A DNA stretch of 64,000 bases. Origin: Rosa chinensis. Lineage: Eukaryota > Streptophyta > Magnoliopsida > Rosales > Rosaceae. Shown here piece by piece: positions 10,105-22,029 of the stretch; position 1 is the first letter of the stretch; each line of letters begins with the position of its first letter. Under the pieces are notes generated by a model, which saw only the letters and a list, made by a program, of their open reading frames with translations, did not search any database and was not told where the DNA came from. The translations under genes and the position numbers were made by a program. The stretch covers positions 22,697,789 through 22,761,788 of the forward strand of contig NC_037091.1 in assembly GCF_002994745.2 (NCBI RefSeq), given 5' to 3'.

Positions 10105-13100
10105 ATGGACCCTCGAGGAGGCAGAGCTAGGGGTCGAGGTAGACCCAGAGGCAGAGGTAGAGCCCGAGGTAGAGGCGGGATTCCTCCTCCTGTTGAGGAG
10201 ATGTTTGAGAATGATGTGGAGGCATCAAATGTTGAGTTGCCTGTTCCACCTGTGGTGGAGGTTGCTAATGTTGTAGATCCTACTCGTTTGTCGAAGTTGG
10301 CAAAGGAGATTTCGAGATTGGGAGGAGTTCCATTTCAGGGAGGTACGGATCACATGTTGGCAGACCAATGGATTGAGAATATGAAGACCTACTTCGAGAT
10401 GGTCGTCTGTGACGACATTGAGAAGAGGAAGATTTCCACATTTATGCTCCAAGGCGATGCACGGGTGTGGTGGAATGGCACACAGAGGGTGATGGACGTG
10501 TCCACCATGACCTGGAATGAGTTTGTGGAACTGTTCAGGAAGAAGTACTTTCCGCCTTCAGTGAGGGAGCAGATGGAAAGGGAATTCATCTCGTTAGTCC
10601 AAGGGACTAAGAGTGTGAGGGAGTATGAAGCTGAGTTCTCAAGGTTGTATCGCTTTGTGAGGCAGATGGATGCTGAGAGCTTAGCTATGAAGTTTCAGTG
10701 GGGACTGAATGCTTCAATCCGGCGCGATGTCGCTGTTCTGGAACTGAAGACAGTGGAGCTCATTTTCGTTAAGGCTATGGCCATTGAGCAAGAGAACTTG
10801 ACTCTCCAAGAACACGAATCGGCTGAGAGGGATTTCCAAAGAAAGGGAAAGGCAACTGCGGGGAGCAGTAAGGCATCTGGGAATCGAGGTGGTTTCTGGA
10901 AAAGACAGAGGACTAATCAGCAGGCACCAGCTAGGGCTGCAGCTGCACCTGCTAGGGTTGCACCTAATAGGCCAGTGGCGAACCCGAAGTGTTTCAATTG
11001 CAATGAGATGGGCCATGTTGCTCGAGATTGCACGAAACCTAAGAACTTGGCATGCTTCACATGTGGCCAGACGGGGCACTTCTCAAGGGATTGTACCCAG
11101 CAGCGTAGGGGACAAGGAAATCAGCAGAGGCATCTACCTCCGGGAAATGCTAGGGTGTTTGCTATTGGTCAGCAGAATGCCGGAGTGGAAGGTACCTTAT
11201 CCTTATTTGATTTCTTTGCTAGGGTGTTATTTGATACGGGAGCGTCCCACTCTTTCATATCTAGTTCTGTGGTTGATATGTTAGGTTTAACTCCTAGGCC
11301 TCTTGCTAGATCCTTGTGTGTTATTTCCCCACTTGGTGTTTCCCTTGAGCTTGATAAGTTTTGTGATGCTTGTCCAATTGTGATTGGTGGTAAGGAGTTT
11401 ACCGCGGCCTTGATTGTATTAGCAGATCATAAGTATGATGTCATATTGGGTATTGATTGGCTGAGGCCAAACCATGCTATGATTGATTGCTTTGAAATGG
11501 TAGTATCATTTCATATACCTGGGCAGCCGGTGTTTCGTTATCGGTGTCTTAGGTCAGATACTGCTTTAAGGGCAGGATTCTTAGCTCATGTGGAGTCAAT
11601 GAGTTGTACTGCGGTTATGGCAGAGATTTCTGTGGTTTCCGAGTACAGTGATGTATTTCAGGAGATACCAGGATTACCTCCGAGGAGGGAAGTGGATTTT
11701 GCTATCGATGTGATACCAGGTACTGCACCTGTATCTATGGCACCATTTCGGATGGCACCAACTGAACTTAAGGAGTTGAAGGAGCAAATTGATGGTTTAC
11801 TTGAGCAAGGGTTCATTAGACCTAGTGCTTCTCCTTGGGGTGCACCTGTGGTGTTTGCGAAGAAGAAGGATGGTTCACTAAGGTTGTGTGTGGATTATCG
11901 GCAGTTGAACAAGGTGACGATTAAGAATAGGTACCCTTTACCTAGGATTGATGACTTGTTCGACCAGCTTAAGGAAGCTGCTGTATTCTCGAAGATCGAT
12001 TTGAGATCCGGATATCACCAGTTGAGGGTGAAAGATGATGATGTTCCTAAGACTGCTTTTAGGACTAGGTATGGACACTTTGAGTTTGTTGTCATGCCTT
12101 TTGGTTTAACCAATGCACCTGCAGCCTTTATGGACTTGATGAACCGTATGTTCAGTCCGTACTTGGATAAGTTTGTGGTAGTGTTCGTGGATGATATTTT
12201 GGTTTATTCCAAGACGTTGGAGGATCATGATCAACATCTGCGGATTGTGCTACAACTTTTGAGAGAAGAGAAGTTGTTTGCGAAATTCGAGAAGTGCGAA
12301 TTTTGGCAAAGGGAGATCAAGTTCCTTGGTCATGTGATTTCGAAGGATGGAATCTCTGTGGATCCTTCTAAGGTGGAAGCAGTGATGAACTGGGGCCAAC
12401 CCACTACAGTTACTGAGGTACGTAGTTTCCTGGGTTTGGCAGGTTATTATCGGAGATTCATTGAGGGATTTTCTAGTATTGCTTCGGCTTTGACCAAGTT
12501 GACAAGGAAGAATGTCCAGTTTGTGTGGACTGAGGAATGTGAACGAGCATTCAACGAGTTGAAGGCTAGATTGACCTCAGCCCCAGTGTTGACTATTCCC
12601 ACAAGCGGTGGCGGTTTAGTCATCTATAGTGATGCGTCTCATCAGGGTTTGGGATGTGTGTTGATGCAGCATGGCGGTGTTGTCGCTTATGGTTCTAGAC
12701 AGTTGAAGGTGCATGAGCGTAATTACCCCACTCATGATTTGGAGTTGGCTGCTGTTGTGTTTGCCTTGAAGATTTGGAGGCATTACTTGTATGGGGAGAA
12801 GTTCGAACTCTTTTCGGATCATAAGAGTTTGAAGTATCTGTTCTCTCAGAAGGAGTTGAACATGAGACAGAGAAGGTGGATGGAACTCATAAAGGATTAT
12901 GATTTTACTTTGGAGTATCATCCAGGAAAGGCCAATGTGGTGGCGGATGCTTTGAGTAGAAAGCCCGGAGGTATTGTTGCTTCTATTATGGTTCAGGAAT
13001 GGCTTATGTTGGAGACTGCATCTGAGTTTGACCTTGTACAAGCAAGAGTTGAGAATGGAAGTTTCCTTGGAAGTATCACGGTACAGCCTGCCCTGATTTC

Positions 13101-14544
13101 CAGGATCATTCGAGATCAGAAAGAGGATGAGTTCTCACGCGCGAAGTTGGCAGAGTTAGCTGCAGACGTACCCATTGATGTTCCAGGTGAGTGGACGGTG
13201 GGAGTAGATGATGGATTGAGGTTGAACCATAGGTTGTATGTTCCGGATCGTGTTGACCTCAGGGGAGAGATTCTTCGTCAGGGGCATCGATCGCGGTATA
13301 CTGTGCACCCTGGAAGCACTAAGATGTATCGGGATTTGCGAAGGCAATTCTGGTGGAATGGAATGAAAAAGGACGTGGCAGAGTATGTTTCCAAGTGTCT
13401 TACTTGCCAACGTGTGAAGGCTGAGCATCAGAGACCTGCAGGTATGTTGAAGCCATTACCTATTCCCGTATGGAAGTGGGAGCAGATCTCAATGGATTTT
13501 GTCACTGGACTGTCTAGGTCCAAACGAAGTCACGATGCAGTGTGGGTGATCGTGGATCGTTTGACGAAATCAGCGCACTTTCTTCCGGTGTCAATGACGT
13601 ATTCGGTTGACATGTTGTGCGAGCTTTACATCGAGGTAATCGTGAAACTTCATGGTGTGCCTGTGTCAATTGTTTCTGATCGTGATGCTCGATTTACTTC
13701 AAAATTTTGGAGCGGTTTCCAAAAGGCCATGGGAACTGATTTAGATATGAGTACGGCATTTCACCCTCAGACTGATGGGCAGACTGAGCGAGTGAATCAG
13801 GTGTTGGAGGATATGTTGAGAGCCTGTGTGTTGGACTTCAAGGGAAGCTGGGAGGATCATCTGCCGTTGATTGAATTCTCCTACAACAACAGTTATCACT
13901 CCAGTATTGGCATGGCACCATATGAGGCCCTGTATGGTAGGCCATGTAGATCTCCGATCTGCTGGGCAGAGGCAGGAGATAAGGTGTTATTGGGTCCTGA
14001 GATTGTCCAGGAGACCTCTGATAAGATTTCGGTTATCAGGGACAGGATTCGAACAGCACAGAGTAGACAGAAGAGTTATGCAGATTTGAAAAGGAGACAG
14101 GTTGAGTTTAAAGAGGGTGATCATGTGTTCTTGAAGGTCTCACCCATGAAGGGTGTGGTGAGATTTGGCAAGAAAGGGAAGTTATCGCCAAGGTTTGTCG
14201 GACCTTTTGAAATTCTGGAAAGGGTAGGAGATTTGGCTTATAGGCTTGCCTTGCCTCCTATTATGTCTGGCGTGCATAATGTTTTCCATGTGTCTATGTT
14301 GAGGAAGTATGTTCAGGATGAGTCACATGTGATTGATTATGGTACGATTGAGGTGCATGCGGATACGACCTTTGTTGTTGAACCTGTTCGAATTTTGGAT
14401 AGGTCAACAAAGCAACTTCGAAGGAAAGAAGTTGACTTGGTCAAGGTATTGTGGAGTCACCATGACGAGGGTGATGCTTCTTGGGAGTTGGAGTCAGATA
14501 TGAGAGCGAAGTACCCACAGTTGTTTGTTGATGAGCAAGCGTGA
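10105..14544 (+). CDS. gag-pol: Gag-Pol polyprotein with C-terminal chromodomain
   Basis: One open frame of 1479 codons; ATG at 10105 follows the acceptor-like ccttag (the codon before it is GTG). In order: an Arg/Gly-rich N-terminus (residues 4-28), a Ty3-type gag domain (about 100-230, with [10 protein letters not shown] and FRKKYFP), two CCHC knuckles (from C296 and C317), an aspartic protease ([11 protein letters not shown]377), reverse transcriptase ([32 protein letters not shown] with D696-D697), RNase H ([10 protein letters not shown]843), an integrase HHCC zinc region ending in C1098/C1101, the integrase core with D1131, D1192 and E1228, and a chromodomain (about 1425-1475, VKVLWSHH...ASWELE). 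All catalytic residues are present. It forms particles, copies the RNA and integrates the DNA; chromodomains can steer insertion to chromatin marks. Confidence 0.97.
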   Translation: MDPRGGRARGRGRPRGRGRARGRGGIPPPVEEMFENDVEASNVELPVPPVVEVANVVDPTRLSKLAKEISRLGGVPFQGGTDHMLADQWIENMKTYFEMVVCDDIEKRKISTFMLQGDARVWWNGTQRVMDVSTMTWNEFVELFRKKYFPPSVREQMEREFISLVQGTKSVREYEAEFSRLYRFVRQMDAESLAMKFQWGLNASIRRDVAVLELKTVELIFVKAMAIEQENLTLQEHESAERDFQRKGKATAGSSKASGNRGGFWKRQRTNQQAPARAAAAPARVAPNRPVANPKCFNCNEMGHVARDCTKPKNLACFTCGQTGHFSRDCTQQRRGQGNQQRHLPPGNARVFAIGQQNAGVEGTLSLFDFFARVLFDTGASHSFISSSVVDMLGLTPRPLARSLCVISPLGVSLELDKFCDACPIVIGGKEFTAALIVLADHKYDVILGIDWLRPNHAMIDCFEMVVSFHIPGQPVFRYRCLRSDTALRAGFLAHVESMSCTAVMAEISVVSEYSDVFQEIPGLPPRREVDFAIDVIPGTAPVSMAPFRMAPTELKELKEQIDGLLEQGFIRPSASPWGAPVVFAKKKDGSLRLCVDYRQLNKVTIKNRYPLPRIDDLFDQLKEAAVFSKIDLRSGYHQLRVKDDDVPKTAFRTRYGHFEFVVMPFGLTNAPAAFMDLMNRMFSPYLDKFVVVFVDDILVYSKTLEDHDQHLRIVLQLLREEKLFAKFEKCEFWQREIKFLGHVISKDGISVDPSKVEAVMNWGQPTTVTEVRSFLGLAGYYRRFIEGFSSIASALTKLTRKNVQFVWTEECERAFNELKARLTSAPVLTIPTSGGGLVIYSDASHQGLGCVLMQHGGVVAYGSRQLKVHERNYPTHDLELAAVVFALKIWRHYLYGEKFELFSDHKSLKYLFSQKELNMRQRRWMELIKDYDFTLEYHPGKANVVADALSRKPGGIVASIMVQEWLMLETASEFDLVQARVENGSFLGSITVQPALISRIIRDQKEDEFSRAKLAELAADVPIDVPGEWTVGVDDGLRLNHRLYVPDRVDLRGEILRQGHRSRYTVHPGSTKMYRDLRRQFWWNGMKKDVAEYVSKCLTCQRVKAEHQRPAGMLKPLPIPVWKWEQISMDFVTGLSRSKRSHDAVWVIVDRLTKSAHFLPVSMTYSVDMLCELYIEVIVKLHGVPVSIVSDRDARFTSKFWSGFQKAMGTDLDMSTAFHPQTDGQTERVNQVLEDMLRACVLDFKGSWEDHLPLIEFSYNNSYHSSIGMAPYEALYGRPCRSPICWAEAGDKVLLGPEIVQETSDKISVIRDRIRTAQSRQKSYADLKRRQVEFKEGDHVFLKVSPMKGVVRFGKKGKLSPRFVGPFEILERVGDLAYRLALPPIMSGVHNVFHVSMLRKYVQDESHVIDYGTIEVHADTTFVVEPVRILDRSTKQLRRKEVDLVKVLWSHHDEGDASWELESDMRAKYPQLFVDEQA

Positions 14545-14565
14545 ATTTCGGGACGAAATTCCTTT

Positions 14566-14573
14566 AAGGAGGG
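14566..14573 (+). other. Gypsy polypurine tract
   Basis: AAGGAGGG lies five bases before the 3' LTR and a few bases after the gag-pol stop. It is the expected plus-strand primer. Confidence 0.75.
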
Positions 14574-14578
14574 TAGAC

Positions 14579-17389
14579 TGTGATGACCTGGTTTTCTGTT
14601 ATTTAAATTTGGTATTTAATAATGGACCAGTTGTACGAATAATTGTTATCATGCTTTATTCGTAGATTTTTTTATGGAGTAGAATGATTTTCGTACGTAT
14701 AATAATTGAATTTCACAGTTTAGGGGGTCGTGTGAAGTTTGATTTTTTATATGTTGGGATTCTCGGAAAATTTCCTTCACGAAAGTTGTAGAGCGCGTCG
14801 ATACGAGTTCGTGGACAGGTGGAACGCGTAAATCGGAGTTCGTATGAGGAAGTTATGGCTATGGAAAGAAGTTTCCATTTTAGTATATAAAGGGAAAATT
14901 AGAATTTTTATTTCATTATTTCCCTTTCCATTTCCGGAAACCATACCCTCTCTCTCTCTTCTCTCTCGTCCGCTCCCTCAGTATCGAAGATTTTCGACTG
15001 ACCCGACCCGAACCCGGCCGATCCGACCCGACTTTTCCGGCCAACTGCGGCGGTCTCCGGCCTTGAAACTTGGTCAGCAGGGTCGCCTCTTCCGTCTGGT
15101 CGTCCCTCTGGTGGTCTCTATCGCCGATTCTTCTCCACGGCGGCGCTGCAAGGCGGTGCAGCCTTGTGTTTTCGGACCCGGTCGGAAAACACAGCTCCGA
15201 CGTCGGCACGGCTTCGAGTTTTCTTGGTTGAGCTCAGAGCTGCCTCGCCGATCGATCCTTTGTGGTTGTTTGGATCGATTCACGTGAAAATTCGATCAAC
15301 TCGGATTGGATTACTGTTCACGGCTTGTGAGGTAGTTTTCGATCCCTTAAGCTTGTTTTCTGACTTCGATCCAGTTATGAAAGTTCACAAGCATGCTTAG
15401 ATGAAGCTTTTTGATGTTGGGAGTTTTGTAAAATATTGAGTTTTGGACGGCGGCGGTGCGCCACCGTCTGTGGCGGCGTTCCGGCGGTGTTCTGGCCATG
15501 TATGGAACTGTTTCTGCTATTATATGTCTTCTACTCGTCGATACGAGCGTTTCGATATATAATATGCAAATTTTGGAGTTCGATTGGATTTGTTATGATT
15601 TTTGCAGTTTCATACCGATCAATTTATTTGATCCGTGAGGATTCGAGCGTCCGATCGATTTGTGGTTTGGTCACATCGATCGTGGACGTATTCCGAAGAC
15701 TTTGGGAGGTCTCGGATGTGGTTTTGCCTCGATTGGCGCCACTTTGGGGATTTTAGTTCAAAAACAGGGGTTTCGAACTAAATCAAATGTGAATCATTAC
15801 TAAGTTGGAACCATATGTGATTAGGTACTTGACGAAGTATTCAGACGAGTGGTTGGTGATAGTTTGGTTCGGTTCTGTATTGAAGACGCAGCAGGAGTTC
15901 GAGGTGAGTAAATCTCACAAGGACCTTTATGAACAGGAGTACCATTATTGTTTTGGCGTTAATTATTTAACTGCAAACTATAGTTGGTATTAGTAGGCAT
16001 TCCTGAGTGAATGACTACATATATATGTTTAGATGAAATATATATATATCCTTGTGAATGATTTTGATGAATAATAATATGCATGATGGTGTTCATATTA
16101 TTGTTAAATGCGACTTTTCAAGAAACGATATTATAGAAAAAGATGTTTTCTATTGTTTGGAAAGTATTGAGCTTGATGTTACATTTTGAGTCAAGCGTGA
16201 CTCATTTTAGATGTATTGGTTTTAGTATCAAGGGTCACAGATGGTGAGCAGGGATTAGGAAAACCAAAACTAGATGTTGTACGTTCTTAAGTCAGATGCG
16301 ACTTACTTAACGTTGATCTCAAGACCAGATAGGGTCGAGGAAGATCTTACGTCACAGATGGTGATAGATCATAGATAGCAACAGGTTGCAGATGGTAACC
16401 TTGATGTTTGACTTCATGACCAGATGGGGTCTGAAGATCACGAGTCACAGATGGTGATAAATGGTTGAGATGAGACCAGATGGGGTCTAATGATTATAGG
16501 TCACAGATGGTGACAGGTTGCAGATGGCGACCTTGATGTTGATTTCCTGACTAGACGGAGTCTGAAATCATATGTCTCAGATGGTGACAGATCACAGATG
16601 GTGATAGATCACAGATGGTGATCAAGGCAGGAAATAGGTAATCACGTTCTGGTTAGGACGAGTGATTACAATTTCAATAGGGTTCTAGTTTATCTGCCAT
16701 GATAGCTTATGGGAGTAACAGTCGAGGTTGCTTGAGACTCATAGGTTCGCGGCTTAAAGGAGAGTTCAGATGGCATTCTTCTTTAATTGTCTAGATGAGA
16801 CTTGAATTGCTACTTGATGGTTAAGTTAGCAAATAGGATATGGTCATAGCGGTGACTCATGTTGTCCTTTCTGTGGAAAGGATATTGAATGTTAGAAGGA
16901 TTCATGGCTGCATGTTTCCTTAAGTAGATTGATGTGAGTTGTTGATTGATGTTCATGAGTTACTCATACGAGCTTGAAGAAGCTTACCGGGTTTGTTGTT
17001 TGGCAACCCCGGTGCACCATTCTTTTGGTGTAGGGGTTAATCCTGCAGGTCAGGAAAATCGTGGCTGAAGCAGAGGCAGCTTGTTGGCAGCTGAACGGGT
17101 AGGAAGCAAATTTTGTTGGCTTTGCCATTGTTATGACTTCCGCTATGTAGTAAGCTCTGAGGAGCATTTACGCTTTATTTTGTGATGACAATTTAATTCG
17201 TAAATTTGTATAATATATAACTCTGTGGAGCGAGTGTATGTTATCTTGGATGATTCAGTGTATCAGTAAGTACTTGTTTTATGGGAAAGATGTTCCAGGT
17301 ATTTGTATTGATGACTGAATATTCACGCATGTATAATTATGGGATTATATATATCGATTTTTATTGTTGTAAAAATCAGGGGCGTGACA
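14579..17389 (+). repeat. Gypsy 3' LTR (2811 bp)
   Basis: By eye it matches the 5' LTR throughout apart from a two-base difference in an (AT)n run. It carries the same TATA box (14884-14891), donor-like site and hairpin array (about 16021-16801). It is followed by the target duplication AATCA. Confidence 0.95.
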
Positions 17390-19824
17390 AATCATGTCAT
17401 CAACATATACAATAAGAATTGTAATCTTACCATTCTTGCTCTTGATGAACAAGGTATGGTCAGAATTGCTCTGTTTGTATCCAAAGACTTTCATGGACTT
17501 TGAAAATCTTCCAAACCAAGCTCTTGGAGATTGCTTCAGGCCATACAACGACTTCTTCAATTTACACACTTTGCCAACGTCACTTGGATAATTCTTAACA
17601 CCTGGGGGTACATCCATGTACACTTCTTCCTCCAAATTCCCATTAAGAAACGCATTCTTCACATCAAATTGGTGCAAGGGCCAATCTTTGTTTGCTGCAA
17701 GTGAGATTAGAATCCGGACTGTATTAATCTTTGCCACAGGTGCAAAAGTCTCCTCATAATCTTTGCCACGGTTGATAAGATATGCTGCTGATTTTACTGC
17801 TTCTCCCCAATAGGACCGAGGTACATTCATGCCAAACAAGGAAGCATGAACAACTTCCATCAACTGCCTATTCTTCCGTTCTGCTAAACCATTCTGTTGA
17901 GGAGTATAAGAATTGGAGGTTTGATGACGAATTCCATGTGACCGGCAAAACTCAATCATAGGGCCATTCACAAACTCTCCACCATTGTCAGACTGAAACA
18001 CTCTAATGGATTTTTGATACTGAGTTGCCACCATTTTGTGAAATTCGGTCAACATCCCAAATATATCACTCTTATTCTTCAGTAATGATACCCCATGTCA
18101 TGCGAGTACAATTATCAATAAATGTTACATAATATCGAGCTCTAGAAAGAGAAGGAATTTTCGCAGGACCCCAGACATCAGAGTGAATTTTCATAAAAGG
18201 AACAAGACTTTTATTAAGACTTGGTGAATATGAAACACAGTGGCTCTTGACTAGTTCACAAATGTCATAATGGAAATCCAAATCACTGACAACAGAAAAC
18301 AAATGAGGTTGCAGCTTCTTAAGATAACTAAAAGATAGATGACCTAAACGGCGATGCCATAACCATACAGCTTCCTTCGCATTCTCTACCCTATTGATCT
18401 GATTAGCTTGCCCCAAAAGATGCTTCTGGTTTTCTCTAGTCTCTGTCAGATCCAGGTAGTACAATTTCCCCCTTCTAACACCATAACCAAGGATCCGCCG
18501 AGTCAGAATGTCCTGAAACACACAGAAAGACGGATAGAAGGTCACAATATATGCAAGAGCTAAAATAATTTGACCAACAGACAGGAGATTATAAGCTAGT
18601 GATGGAACAACTAAGACAGATTCAAGGGTTAATGTATCAGATAAAACAATAGAACCTTCTCCGGTGACCGGAGTTGGAGTACCATCAGCAGTAGAGACAA
18701 CAACTTGAGGGGAATGTCTAAGGTTTTTCACAAGATTAGGGCCATTGGTCATATGATCAGATGCACCTGTATCAATTATCCATGTATTATTCAAAGTAAC
18801 CTTACCATTCATACTTGATTGCGCTACATTAGCGGAGGCATTGTCTAGACGCTCTTCCTCTGTAGTAGCAATGCGGCCTTGCCCAGATTCTTTCGTGGTT
18901 TCTTGGTGAAGTCCCACCAATCAGGGTAACCAATCACTTCATAGCACCGCTCCTTGGTATGACCTAGTTCCTCACACACAATGCACTTTCTATTTGCATA
19001 TGGATTTGGTTTACCTAGAGGACGACATGAAGAAGGACCTGAGAAGCCTGGAGGAGGACCTAGTTTGTGTTGGACAGCCATAACAGAAGATTCGGTAGGT
19101 ATCGAATGCCCCATAGCCTGTTTCTCTTATTGCACCTTGTGAATGTAAGCATAACTCTGCTCCAAAGAGAATTTAGGTTCCTTGCGCAGGATTTCTCCAT
19201 GCAACTGATCATACTCTAGGTCAAGTCCACTCAAAAACATGTGAACACGCATCCGGCACATCGCTGAGGTCTCTTGAACTACAGCTGCAACATTATCATT
19301 CTGAGAGGCCACTCTTTGATCAATCTCCTGGAACATTGCCACTAACTCATTATAGTAGGTAGGAATAGGCCGTCCATTTTGCTTTGCTTCAAAACACTTC
19401 TTGTTCAATTCAAAGATCTGGGTTTCATCATAATCATCATAAAAAGTTTTCTCTACAGCTTCCCAAATATCTTTTGCAGTAGGGAGATGAATATACATGT
19501 TCATAAGAGAAGACTCCATGGAGTCAATGAGCCAACTTTTCACCTTTTCATTGTCAGTGGCCCAAGCTTCATACTCTGCAGAATTTATGGCTGGTTCAGC
19601 CTTCACTCCGGTCAGATAACCAACCTTCCCTCGTGCTCCAACGTGCATCCGCATGAGAGGAGCCCATATGGTGTAGTTGGATTCATTCAAGACAACACTT
19701 GTTGGGAACGCAGAGTTGTCTTGTTGGGTGGTGTAGTGGTGTAGTGGTGATGGATGACTTGTGAGGATGGCATCATTGCCTTCTCGGGATTTGACTGTTC
19801 ACCTTCAATTATAGGTCCGGCCAT
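17390..19824 (-). pseudogene. Copia gag and 5' part of pol, multiply broken
   Basis: The minus strand starts at ATG (19824-19822). A UBN2-type gag (NESNYTIWAPLMRMHVG, LMNMYIHLPTAKDIWEAV) follows after a frame change near 19710. A stop after the gag-like region (about 19125), a CCHC knuckle (CIVCEELGHTKERC), a frameshift near 18890, protease (WIIDTGASDHMT), the GAG-pre-integrase HHCC region (LWHRRLGHLS) and a frameshift near 18085 come next. The integrase core includes VFQSDNGGEFVN and YTPQQNGLAERKN. At about 17769 integrase YLINR joins directly to reverse transcriptase GKDYEETFAPVAK, so the integrase C-terminus and linker (roughly 0.8 kb) are deleted. It ends at YVDDM, where the gypsy element inserted. 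Confidence 0.9.
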
Positions 19825-20012
19825 TAAGGAATTCAAGATTTTTGCAGGATTGGGTTTTCTAGGGTTTCAAGATGGATCTGAATTTTTTTTTTTTCAAAAA
19901 AAGGTAAGGTGATGGTGGTTTGGAATTCAATGGTGGTGGTACGTAGCGGTTTGTGGTTTTTTTCGGGATTCAAGATTCAAAGAATGCAGTGCAAGTTCAA
20001 AGGATTAAACAT

Positions 20013-20024
20013 GCTCTGATACCA
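20013..20024 (-). other. Copia primer binding site (initiator tRNA-Met)
   Basis: On the minus strand TGGTATCAGAGC directly follows the 5' LTR. It uses the same primer tRNA as the gypsy elements. Confidence 0.9.
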
Positions 20025-20202
20025 AGTAGAAAAGAATACTTCAATTCAGGGTTAATTCGATGATTCTATTCATCCCACAGTGAGGGTATATATACAAGTA
20101 CAAAGGAGTAGTCTAACTCTAATAGGAAACAATTTTTCCATAATTACAGGATATCATAATTAAATAAATCCTAATTACATACAGATTTACAGCGATTCTA
20201 CA
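20025..20202 (-). repeat. Copia 5' LTR
   Basis: This is the partner of 5793-5971. In minus-strand sense it starts TGTAGAATCG and ends TTCTACT next to the primer site. Its 178-bp length is at the short end for copia elements. Confidence 0.9.
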
Positions 20203-20347
20203 CAAGTCTTGTTGGATCTAGAAACAAAGCAATAGTATTACAGCTAGAATTTCACAAAATTACATTTCTAAAAGCGATATATATATATATATATATATAT
20301 TCCAAGAATTATAATTGTACTGTATCTTTTAAGCAATGAATATACTT
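20203..20347. other. Flanking DNA with (AT)n microsatellite
   Basis: Contains an (AT)n run near 20277-20300 and the 17-bp target site AAGCAATGAATATACTT (20331-20347) of the LINE-like insertion that follows. Confidence 0.6.
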
Positions 20348-21663
20348 AAAGGGAGAATGTTTTCTCTCAACCCTAGCTGCCTTCGGCAAGGGCTCTAATG
20401 GCGATTTCTATCACTAATAGCTTCTCTAATCGGTGCTGCTTCTTTGCCCGGCAAGGGGAAGATTGTGTTCTACCCAACTAGTGTCGAGGGCTGGCCTTTA
20501 CGGGTGAGACTCGGGCGCTAATCCTCAACCAGTGTTGTTTCGTCGATTTTCGAAGCACAGCTTATGCAATCAAATGAGCCTCAAATGGTTTTGCGCTCCA
20601 ATCTGGGAGCGTCAAAACTTTGGGGAGAAGCCGGCCTCCGGCGTTGGATGGTGGTGTTGGGCACGCTAACAGGGCTTAGCTTTGATGATGAAGGTCGGAT
20701 CCAACCACGCAGAGGCTGGTTAAAATCTTCTATAGATCTGCGGGAATAGTGAGATTTGTAGGTGGGGGTTGAAGGGGGAGGGATACGGATTGCTACGCGT
20801 TCATGGCTGTGGTCTGTGCCCTGTGCCCATAACAAGGCAATGAAGGAGGCGGCGCTTCATTTTTCTGGAGTGGTGGTGAGGGGTTGTTGCACACTAGCGG
20901 TGGCAAGCTTCCTGATGCATCACGCTTCTGGTGCATTGTGGTTCACATGTGACGGCGAAAGAGAATGTGCGTTGCTCAATCCGGAGGAGGTGTGTCATGA
21001 AGCATGGTGCCAAACTCTGGGAAGGCGCTACTGGTGGGGCGTTGTTGCATTCGGCTCCGGTCTATGGTCGCAGCGATGGAATCCTCTATGCAGTGGTTAG
21101 ATTGTGACGACGCGAACATGGTTGCGATAGCTGTTGTTGCAGATGGAGTGGTGCCCAGATCAATTGAGTGGCCCATGTCAACATGGAGGCTCAAATTTAT
21201 GGAGATGTTTTGGGTGTCCATATTATTTGGGGATGCTTATCGGATTAGGGCCCATTTGTGGACCAAAATGATGGGCTCTAGTTCTCTAGGGGAAAGTATT
21301 TGGGATCCCGGATGATTGATTCACCAAACTACTTTTAGGTCTGATAAATGGAGTACCAGTGAATCTTCTAGAGTAGTACTGAAGGAGGATTCAAGATATT
21401 CTGTAATGGCGGAGCATGACATGTCAAATGAGTGAACTTATCTCTATGTACCACCGTGGGTACTACCACATCTTCTTGTTATGTCTGTAGATGGCAGCGA
21501 AAGGGTATATATATAATGACCACTCTAACCTTATACTAACACAAATTTCTAGTAATGTGATAATACTCCACTAGTGCTATATGGAGATGTTATGATATGC
21601 TTGTAACCAACTCTATTTGAGTTTCTATCTATAAAGTTATTTCCTTGATTCACCAAAAAAAAA
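20348..21663 (+). mobile_element. Non-autonomous LINE-like retroposon with 17-bp target duplication
   Basis: A 1.3-kb insertion begins AAAGGGAGAATGTTTTCTCT and ends in poly(A) (about 21654-21665). It is flanked by AAGCAATGAATATACTT (20331-20347) and AAGCAACGAATATACTT (21664-21680), a 17-bp duplication with one mismatch, the mark of target-primed reverse transcription. The 5' part is GC-rich with many short frames in several phases and no recognisable ORF1 or reverse transcriptase. The tail (tgacatgtcaaatgagtg, taccaccgtgggtactacc, tctgtagatggcagcgaaag) is shared with 50630-50812 and less closely with 2700-2880. Confidence 0.8.
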
Positions 21664-21680
21664 AAGCAACGAATATACTT

Positions 21681-22029
21681 TTATTTCCCAACTATCATGT
21701 TTGCACTGAAGATGGTCTATTGTAGTCATTCATTGATTAACATTTAAACCAAAACCAAAAGAATAACAAATAAACTTGAGGTGACAGAATTAGTTGTATT
21801 AAGGAATACATGTGACTTCATTTTCTTGAAATTTTTTGTGTTCTTGGAAGTAACGATTACAAATTGTAACGATAACAATTATAATTGGCAAAACTTTTTT
21901 TTTTTATTGAATAATTGGAAAAACTTGAAAATAGTTTTCTTGTTGATCCATGAATATTGGTGTGAGGCCCGACTCAAACTAATAGCTTATATAAAAAACT
22001 TGTGAGAAACAAAGTTGCTCCGAGAAAAC
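21681..22029. other. No recognised feature
   Basis: AT-rich sequence. A 74-codon frame at 21781-22005 is low-complexity and unsupported. Confidence 0.5.

Larger units (their letters stand above)
6923..17389 (+). mobile_element. Complete, very young Ty3/gypsy chromovirus (Tekay/Del-like)
   Basis: The order is 5' LTR 6923-9735, primer site 9739-9750, gag-pol 10105-14544, polypurine tract about 14566-14573, 3' LTR 14579-17389. LTR ends are TGTGATGACC...GGGGCGTGACA. The 5-bp target duplication AATCA is perfect (6918-6922 and 17390-17394). The LTRs appear identical except for one AT dinucleotide in a microsatellite (near 8390 and 16045), and gag-pol has no stop, so insertion was recent. Long LTRs and a C-terminal chromodomain suggest the Tekay/Del clade; this clade call is inferred, not tested by phylogeny. 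It sits in the copia reverse transcriptase codons just after YVDD. Confidence 0.96.
5793..20202 (-). mobile_element. Ty1/copia element, defective, split by a nested gypsy element
   Basis: Two copies of a 178-179 bp LTR (5793-5971 and 20025-20202) bracket minus-strand gag and pol remnants. Minus-strand ends are TGTAGAA...TTCTACT. The initiator-tRNA-Met primer site touches the right LTR (20013-20024) and a purine tract touches the left LTR (5972-5980). Flanking pentamers CACGT (5788-5792) and CAAGT (20203-20207) differ at one base and are a likely target duplication. Without the gypsy insert the element is about 3.9 kb, shorter than an ordinary 5-kb copia, because about 0.8 kb is missing between integrase and reverse transcriptase. 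The LTRs differ at only about three positions. Confidence 0.9.
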
